Shown: one piece after another, positions 58,471-64,000 of the stretch
Numbering within the stretch: position 1 is the first letter of the stretch
How the letters are laid out: each line of letters starts with the position of its first letter
From: Zantedeschia hybrid cultivar
Taxonomy: Eukaryota; Streptophyta; Magnoliopsida; Alismatales; Araceae
Reading direction: 5' to 3'
Assembly (NCBI GenBank): GCA_030544215.1
Contig: JARZZO010000014.1
Coordinates: forward strand, 40,329,734-40,393,733
Length of the DNA: 64,000 nucleotides
The notes under the pieces: generated by a model
Database searches by the model: none
What the model was told of the DNA's origin: nothing
The model's input: only the letters and a program-made list of their open reading frames with translations
Program-made: the position numbers and the translations under genes

Positions 58471-58867
58471 TTAAGCAGGTTTGTTGTGCTATCCACAAGG
58501 CCTGCTTAATTGGGAAGAGAAACTGTGGCTATGACATTAAATGCCTATAGATCGGGGTAGAGGAACCATGTAGCTTTATTGTGCTATCCACAAGGGCTGC
58601 ATGCAAATCTATGCTCGTCGCGTAATGATGGTTAGCTTAGACCAGAATTAGTGGTTTGTTGTGTTATCCACAAGGCCATTAAATCTCTGGGGACCGAAGC
58701 TATGATCAGATATTGCAAGGTGTTGCAAGTCCCATGAGTTGGGTGCTCTCTGATTGTATTACAATTTGTTGTGCTATCCACAAGGCTGTAGTGCAAGTCA
58801 TTGAGATTCTGATCCCCACTAGGAGACTGTCGGCGTCTCCCGTTCTGTATAACTGAGGGTTATACAG
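58471..58867 (+). other. C3 leader hairpin array upstream of gag
   Basis: Module 1: TTAAGCAGG (58471-58479) with CCTGCTTAA (58501-58509), perfect. Module 2: CATGTAGC (58567-58574) with GCTGCATG (58596-58603). Module 3: TTAGTGG (58648-58654) with CCATTAA (58676-58682). Module 4: TTGTATTACA (58754-58763) with TGTAGTGCAA (58787-58796), all ten pairing with two G-T pairs. Each encloses TTGTGCTATCCACAA (module 3 has one change). Then GGAGAC/GTCTCC (58822-58840) and CTGTATAAC, TGAGG, GTTATACAG (58845-58867). Gag starts at 58978. Confidence 0.85.
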
Positions 58868-58977
58868 TCCGTCGAAAATTAGTGGGAGTTAAACTTGAAT
58901 AAAATACCATATCTTGTTTTAAATTTTAATAATTGAACATCTGCTAAGTAGATTTTACTTATCTCCTGTAGGGAACT

Positions 58978-61932
58978 ATGTCGTCGAATAACCCACTCCG
59001 TGGCATACTTGATGCCCTTTTGACTTACCTGATCTACTAGGATTGGTTCAAAAACCTGAAGAATGTCTTCAGATCTGAGCACATTGACTTTGTCCCTAGA
59101 GCTGATCCTCCTACTGAATCGGCATTGGATGCCCCTGAAGCAGAGATGATAGCTAACGATAAAAGATCGAAGGACAAAGGCAAAGGAGTAGTGAAGGGTG
59201 ACTGCTTCTACTATAAGCAGTATGGTCACTAGAAGAGGAACTGCAAGGAGTTCCTTAATGATAAAGCTCTTAAGAAGAGCAAGAATTGTGTGAACCAAGC
59301 CTACATGTGGCATTGTAGACTTGGGCACATTGGCGAAAGCAGGTTGCAAAAGTTGCATAAGCATGGTTATTTAACTGCATTCGATTATGAATCGTTTGCA
59401 ACATGTGAATCCTGCCTTATGGGAAACATGGCAAAATCTGCATTTACTGGACATGGAGAACGTGCCAAGAACATTTTGGAACTAATACATTCGGATGTAT
59501 GTGGTCCAATGTCCACCCAAGCCAAAGGTGGCTTTTCATACTTCATCACGTTCACCGATGACTTCTCAAGATTCGGCTATGTGTACTTAATGAAGTACAA
59601 GTTGGAAGCATTTTGAGAAGTTCAAGGAGTTTAAGAATGAGGTTGAGAAGCAGTTAGGAAAGAGTATTAAAGCTCTTCGATCAGATCGAGGAGGAGAATA
59701 CTTGAGTACTAATTTCACACAATTCTTAAAGGATAATGGTATCCTTACTCAGCTAAACCCTCCATATACACCACAGATGAATGGTGTATCAGAAGGGAAG
59801 AATCACACCTTGTTGGACATGGTGTGATCCATGATGAGCTTTTCAGGATTACCAGTGTCCCTCTGGGGGTATGCTCTAGAGTCAGCAGCATACCGACTGA
59901 ACAGAGTACCCAGCAAGTCTGTAGCCTCTACTCCATATGAGATATGGAAAGGCACGAAACCAGAATTTAAACATGTTAAAGTCTGGAGTTGTCATGCTCA
60001 TGTAAAGAGGCATGATCCAGACAAGTTGGAATCACGAACTGATAAATGCAGGTTTGTGGGATATCCAAAGGAAACCTTTGGATACTATTTTTACCATCCT
60101 GGTGAACAAAAGGTGTTTGTCGCCAGAAAAGCTGTCTTCTTGGAAGAGGAATATCTTCTCCAGGAGGACAGTGGGAGTAAAATAGTACTGGAAGAGGTTC
60201 CAAAACCCCAAACAGCTGCATTTATCATCAGATGAGATATCAGTTCCTGAATCTGTTCAGGTACACACAGATGAGCCTCGTAGATCTGGTAGAGTACCTA
60301 GACTACCCGAACGATATGTGGGACATATTGCTGAAGGTGAGTCTAAGGTAGAATATAATGAGGGTGATGATCCTAAATCCTACCAGGAGGCTATAGAAGG
60401 CCCAGAAGCCGGGAAATGGCGAGAAGCTATGAACTCAGAAATCTAGTCCATGTACACCAACCAAGTTTGGAACTTGGAACACTTTCCCGAGGGTATTGTA
60501 CCCATCGGTTGCAAGTGGATCTTTAAGAGAAAGATCGGTGCTGATGGACGGATCGACACTTATAAGGCAAGGTTGGTGGCAAAGGGACATCGTCAAAGGC
60601 AAGGAATTGACTATGACGAGACTTTCTCACCAATTGCCATGATAAAGTCGATCAGAGTTCTACTCGCCATTGCTGCACATTTTGATTATGAAATCTGGCA
60701 GATAGATGTGAAGACTGCCTTCCTCAATGGTAACCTTGAGGAGGAGGTGTATATAATACAACCACAAGGTTTCACATCCAAAGAATCTCCAGATAAAGTG
60801 TGCAAGCTTCAGAGGTCCATTTATGGACTGAAGCAGGCTTCCCGGAGCTGGAACATAAGATTTGACGAGGCTGTCAAGTCTTATGACTTCATTAAGAATG
60901 AAGATGAGCCTTGTGTGTACAAGAAGACCAGTGGGAGTGCAGTCACTTTTCTAGTTCTTTACGTAGATAACATACTACTCATTGGGAATGATGTAGCTAT
61001 GATGTCATCAGTAAAGATCTGGCTGTCGAAACACTTCTCCATGAAGGATTTGGGAGAAGCATCCTACGTATTAGGAATACGGATCTATAGAGATAGATCA
61101 AAGAGGATGCTTAGAATGACCCAATCCTTGTACATAGATACCATAGTCAAAAGGTTTGGCATGGAAAATTCCAAAAGAGGTTTCATACCGATGAGACATG
61201 GAATTAATCTCTCAAAGGAGCACTCTCCTAAGACTCCTGATGAGAGGGCATTCATGGATAGAATACCCTATGCCTCTGCCATAAGATCTATCATGTATGC
61301 CATGCTATGTACACGGCCTGATGTTGCATTTGCTCTAAGTGTTACGAGCAGATTTCAGGCTGATCCAGGTGAAGAGCACTGGAAGGCAGTGAAATGCATC
61401 CTTAAGTACTTGAGAAGAACTAAGGATATGTTTCTTGTCTATGGAGGAGGTGACTTGAAACTGCGAGGCTTTACTGACTCGAGTTTCCAGTCAGATCCAG
61501 ATGATAGCAAGTCAACATCTGGATTCGTGTTTACATTGAACGAAGGGGCAGTGTGCTGGAAGAGTTCCAAGCAAGTAACCACTGCAGATTCGACGACTGA
61601 AGCTGAGCACGTCGCTGCAGCCGAAGCTTTTAAGGAAATAGTGTGGTTGAAGATGTTCATCACCGACCTTGACATAGTTCCCGGTATCCTTGATCATGTT
61701 CCGCTGTTGTGCGACAACAATGGGACTATTGCACAAGTGAAAGAGCAGTGGTCTCATCAGAAATCAAAAGATGTTCTGAGGCGCTTTCATATTATCCAGA
61801 GGAGATTTAGTAGTGGAAAGAGTTCCACCCGTCGACCATGTAGCAGATCCACTGACAAAGCCGTTGGCTCAAATTGTGTTTGAGCGTCACCTAGAGTCTA
61901 TAGACTTATTGTATAAAGGTGATTGGCTTTAG
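58978..61932 (+). pseudogene. gag-pol: C3 gag-pol: shortened gag fused to integrase, RT, RNase H; no protease
   Basis: ATG 58978 (MSSNNPLRGILDA). Stops at 59038 and 59230 (Trp in HWKRNC). Gag lacks about 170 capsid codons, as in C2. After CKEFLNDKA the frame runs straight into LKKSKNCVNQAYMWHCRLGHIG, the pre-integrase finger, so the protease region is absent. Integrase: CESCLMGN, SDVCGPMST, TDDFSRF; one-base insertions near 59610 and 60226 shift the frame. RT frame 60450-61883 has IDVKTAFLNGNL, but YVDN instead of YVDD at 60960-60971, so a catalytic aspartate is lost. RNase H is shifted near 61797. The original end was TAG at 61930-61932. Confidence 0.88.
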
Positions 61933-61935
61933 TCC

Positions 61936-61946
61936 AAGTGGGAGAT
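61936..61946 (+). promoter_or_regulatory. C3 polypurine tract
   Basis: AAGTGGGAGAT directly before the TGTTAG start of the 3' LTR. Confidence 0.92.
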
Positions 61947-62138
61947 TGTTAGTTTTAGGTGGCCTACAAGCCAATCTAACAATGTAAATCTCGTTCATTT
62001 ATTAATATAATGGCATAATATTCATTATGTGTGAATCGCGTTAATTATCGTTTCATAATGAAGTCCGTGAATATGTGCTATGGTGATCAGATTATGATGA
62101 GATCATACTAATGAGACTGATCACTTAAACACACATAT
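61947..62138 (+). repeat. C3 3' LTR, first 192 bases
   Basis: Nearly identical to 57231-57422 of the 5' LTR (for example GTGAATCGCG versus GTAAATTGCG). Cut after CACACATAT by GD; CATAT (62134-62138) would be the target duplication. Confidence 0.9.
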
Positions 62139-64000
62139 TGTAACGACCCGCCATCCTATGACCGGAGACCCGGTCACTAAATGGATGTCGGCCCATTAAC
62201 TGCGGGTTCACACCCGGATCTCACACAACACGTCTGGAGGAGTAAGTGATAAACAAGGCTAAATATAACAATCTTACGGACTACAAAGGTAAGCAAGTGC
62301 GCAGGAAGGAAAATAACAATGTCCGTATACAGTCCAACAATAATTACATGTCCAACAATTAAATAAGTACAGGCAGAAGGAAAGTACAACAACATCGGGG
62401 CATACCCCGGAACAGAGACAGCTGCTGGTCCGCACACCAAGAAGGCACCACACGCCTCCACACGCCGCGAGGTCCACACCTGAAACCGCAAGGAGTGAGC
62501 CACACCAGAATTGGGCTCAGTAGGGATCATCCGATCCCTCGCCTCCCACTCACACACCCACAAGTGCAACAACAGGAGTATATGGCAATTAAGTAAAGCA
62601 GTAAACATAGCACCCAAATCTGACATGAAACGAACGATAAGCAGTGTAGCAAGAACCATTCTAGCAACCCGAAGAACCCAACACAGATTCACATCTCACA
62701 GTCAAAGTCCACGAAGCGACTGAACCACACTGTCGACCACAGTCAAACGTCGCCTCCCAACACTACCACCACAGCTCACGCCTGTCCACCCCTACAGTGT
62801 TCCGGGGTACTGTAGGGTGAGGCAGTGAGTCAAACTAGGACTAGCTGGAAACAGTGTACCGCCACTGCCAGCTACGTGTACACACAAGCAGTCTAGACTA
62901 CTATCCTACCATCCGGATTGCCTCCACGCTAGGCCTCAGCGCTTCAGGAGGGCCCTGGGGACCGGCGAACCCCCGTCAAGCCGAAGCTACAGGAACTACC
63001 CACAACCACAAATCTCCCGGGTTGCGTCAGGCCAAAGGGCTAAGGGTACCACCCGTAACATTGATCAAAGGTCACATCAGGCCCAGTGGCTAAAGGGTAA
63101 GCCAACTCCAACAGTACCACAACCAGCTCCACAGCAAGAAACGCGCCGGAAGCTGTCACGACAAACAGGGAAACCCCGACCTACTGAGGACAAACAACGA
63201 CCCCTCGGATAGCACACCGGCTACTCCGGCCCGTCGGGCTCAAGGCGATCCTGCTTCCCTCAGCTAAAAGGTAAAACACAACATGTACCCCTTCTCACCG
63301 GTACGGCACAATGCCTCACAGACACCATGACCCTGTCCCCATCGGTCCATGGTGACAAACGTAAACCACAGTCATTCCGATTCCATATTCGCATAAGCAC
63401 ACACACACACAACATGATTCCATTCACACAGGAGTCCTCAGTCTCAGCGTACAACGTGAAGCATGCAATTGAAATCATCCCACAGTGAAGCACATGGTGA
63501 AAACCAGGATTACACATCTATGTCTTGAATCGTGTCGACCGAGGTCGACGCCATTCAAGTCCCTCAGACAGGTTCATTTAACAGTCAGAATATTCCTTGA
63601 AACGCGTCGTCATAGGGAGTCGCCTATCTAAAACGCGTCCAGGTCCACAGACGCCATTCACACTTAATTTCCAGATTTACAGACCCTCACTCGGGGTGAT
63701 TTTCCTGTCTAAAGGCGTCGTCCATCCATGACGTCATTTAGCACCAGAACCCCTATCTTGCGAAATCTCGAACAGGGAGGTCTCTGCCCTAAAAGGCGTC
63801 GTACTGCCCTGACGCCCTTCTGAAAGGCGTCGACCAGGCACGACGCCGTTTAGCGCCAGAAACCTAGTTCCCTGGTTCGAACCGAGGGTTTCTCCCTTAA
63901 CCCCAAACACCCCGAAAAGCCCCAAAACAAGAAGGGGGAGGAAGAGAAGCTGATCTACACCAACATGCTACGAATCCACGATCACAAGCACAGCCATTCC
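62139..64000 (-). mobile_element. GD: chromovirus LTR of the G0 type, running off the window
   Basis: Starts TGTAACGACCCGCCATCC inside the C3 3' LTR. In minus orientation it carries the terminal hairpins: GAGCC...GGCTC (about 62495-62520), GGGATC, ATCC, GATCCC (62523-62538), CGGGG/CCCCG (about 62396-62410), and an inverted-repeat cluster at about 63525-63880 (for example GAATCGTGTCGACC...GGTCGACGCCATTC). It resembles G0 1-1682 more than GA, GB or GC. Whether it is a solo LTR or the 3' LTR of a full element cannot be seen. Confidence 0.9.

Larger units (their letters stand above)
57231..62138 (+). mobile_element. C3: Ty1/copia element in the G0 3' LTR, end outside window
   Basis: Starts exactly TGTTAGTTTTAGGTGG at 57231. 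Order: truncated 5' LTR, leader, gag, integrase, RT, RNase H, PPT, 3' LTR (61947 onward), which is cut at 62138 by GD. Same subfamily as C2. It lacks the LTR 3' half, PBS and distal leader (joined near 58065), most of gag, and protease. Candidate left target duplication TTCTT; the right one lies beyond 64000. Confidence 0.9.

Noticed and set aside
1..64000. Host genes, tRNA genes, rRNA, satellite or telomere arrays
   Set aside because: Every segment could be assigned to a retroelement part or its leader; initiator-tRNA-like words are only the primer-binding sites.

Overview
The window is plant intergenic DNA made almost entirely of nested LTR retrotransposons. I found no host gene, tRNA, rRNA or CRISPR array. 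Plant origin is inferred from Ty3/gypsy chromoviruses of Tekay/Del type, Ty1/copia elements with the usual plant polypurine tract and TG...CA ends, and primer-binding sites complementary to plant initiator-Met tRNA (TGGTATCAGAGC). Species and chromosome cannot be read from the sequence.

Layout. The substrate is one old plus-strand chromovirus, G0 (5' LTR from before base 1; 3' LTR starts at 57138). It survives as 1-4663, 34863-35251, 54203-54597 and 56182-57230. Four copia insertions split it: C1 (4664-34857, minus), C2 (35252-54202, minus), a solo copia LTR (54598-56176, plus) and C3 (57231 onward, plus). Younger chromoviruses then inserted into the copias. C1 holds a solo gypsy LTR (10799-13008, minus) and element GA (13070-32141, plus). 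GA's polymerase gene is split by GB (18157-27544, minus). The 5' LTR of C2 holds GC (44009-53562, minus). The 3' LTR of C3 is cut by GD, a minus-strand LTR running off the window at 64000. The deepest chain has four levels: G0 > C1 > GA > GB. Target-site duplications confirm most insertions: GTTCA (C1), ACATA (solo gypsy LTR), ACATA (GA), AGGAG (GB), CTTCC (GC), CCTTT (solo copia LTR).

Coding content is retroelement gag-pol only. GB is closest to intact: a 4497-base frame with one nonsense codon. GC keeps one frame with three stops. GA has four stops and a frameshifting 143-base duplication in reverse transcriptase. G0 and the copias are degraded. C2 and C3 share the same large gag deletion and the same gag stop, which suggests a lineage mobilised by helper proteins.

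The most interesting signal is non-coding. Copia leaders carry four hairpins with a constant core and varying but still paired stems, followed by two strong hairpins just before gag. The leader of C2 also has an AT-rich array of about eleven three-base-loop hairpins. Every chromovirus LTR carries two clusters of roughly 30-35 base inverted repeats built on GGCGTC...GACGCC, plus three conserved hairpins near its 3' end. Element GC also carries 12 extra bases outside its 3' LTR that look like an unremoved tRNA-primer copy.
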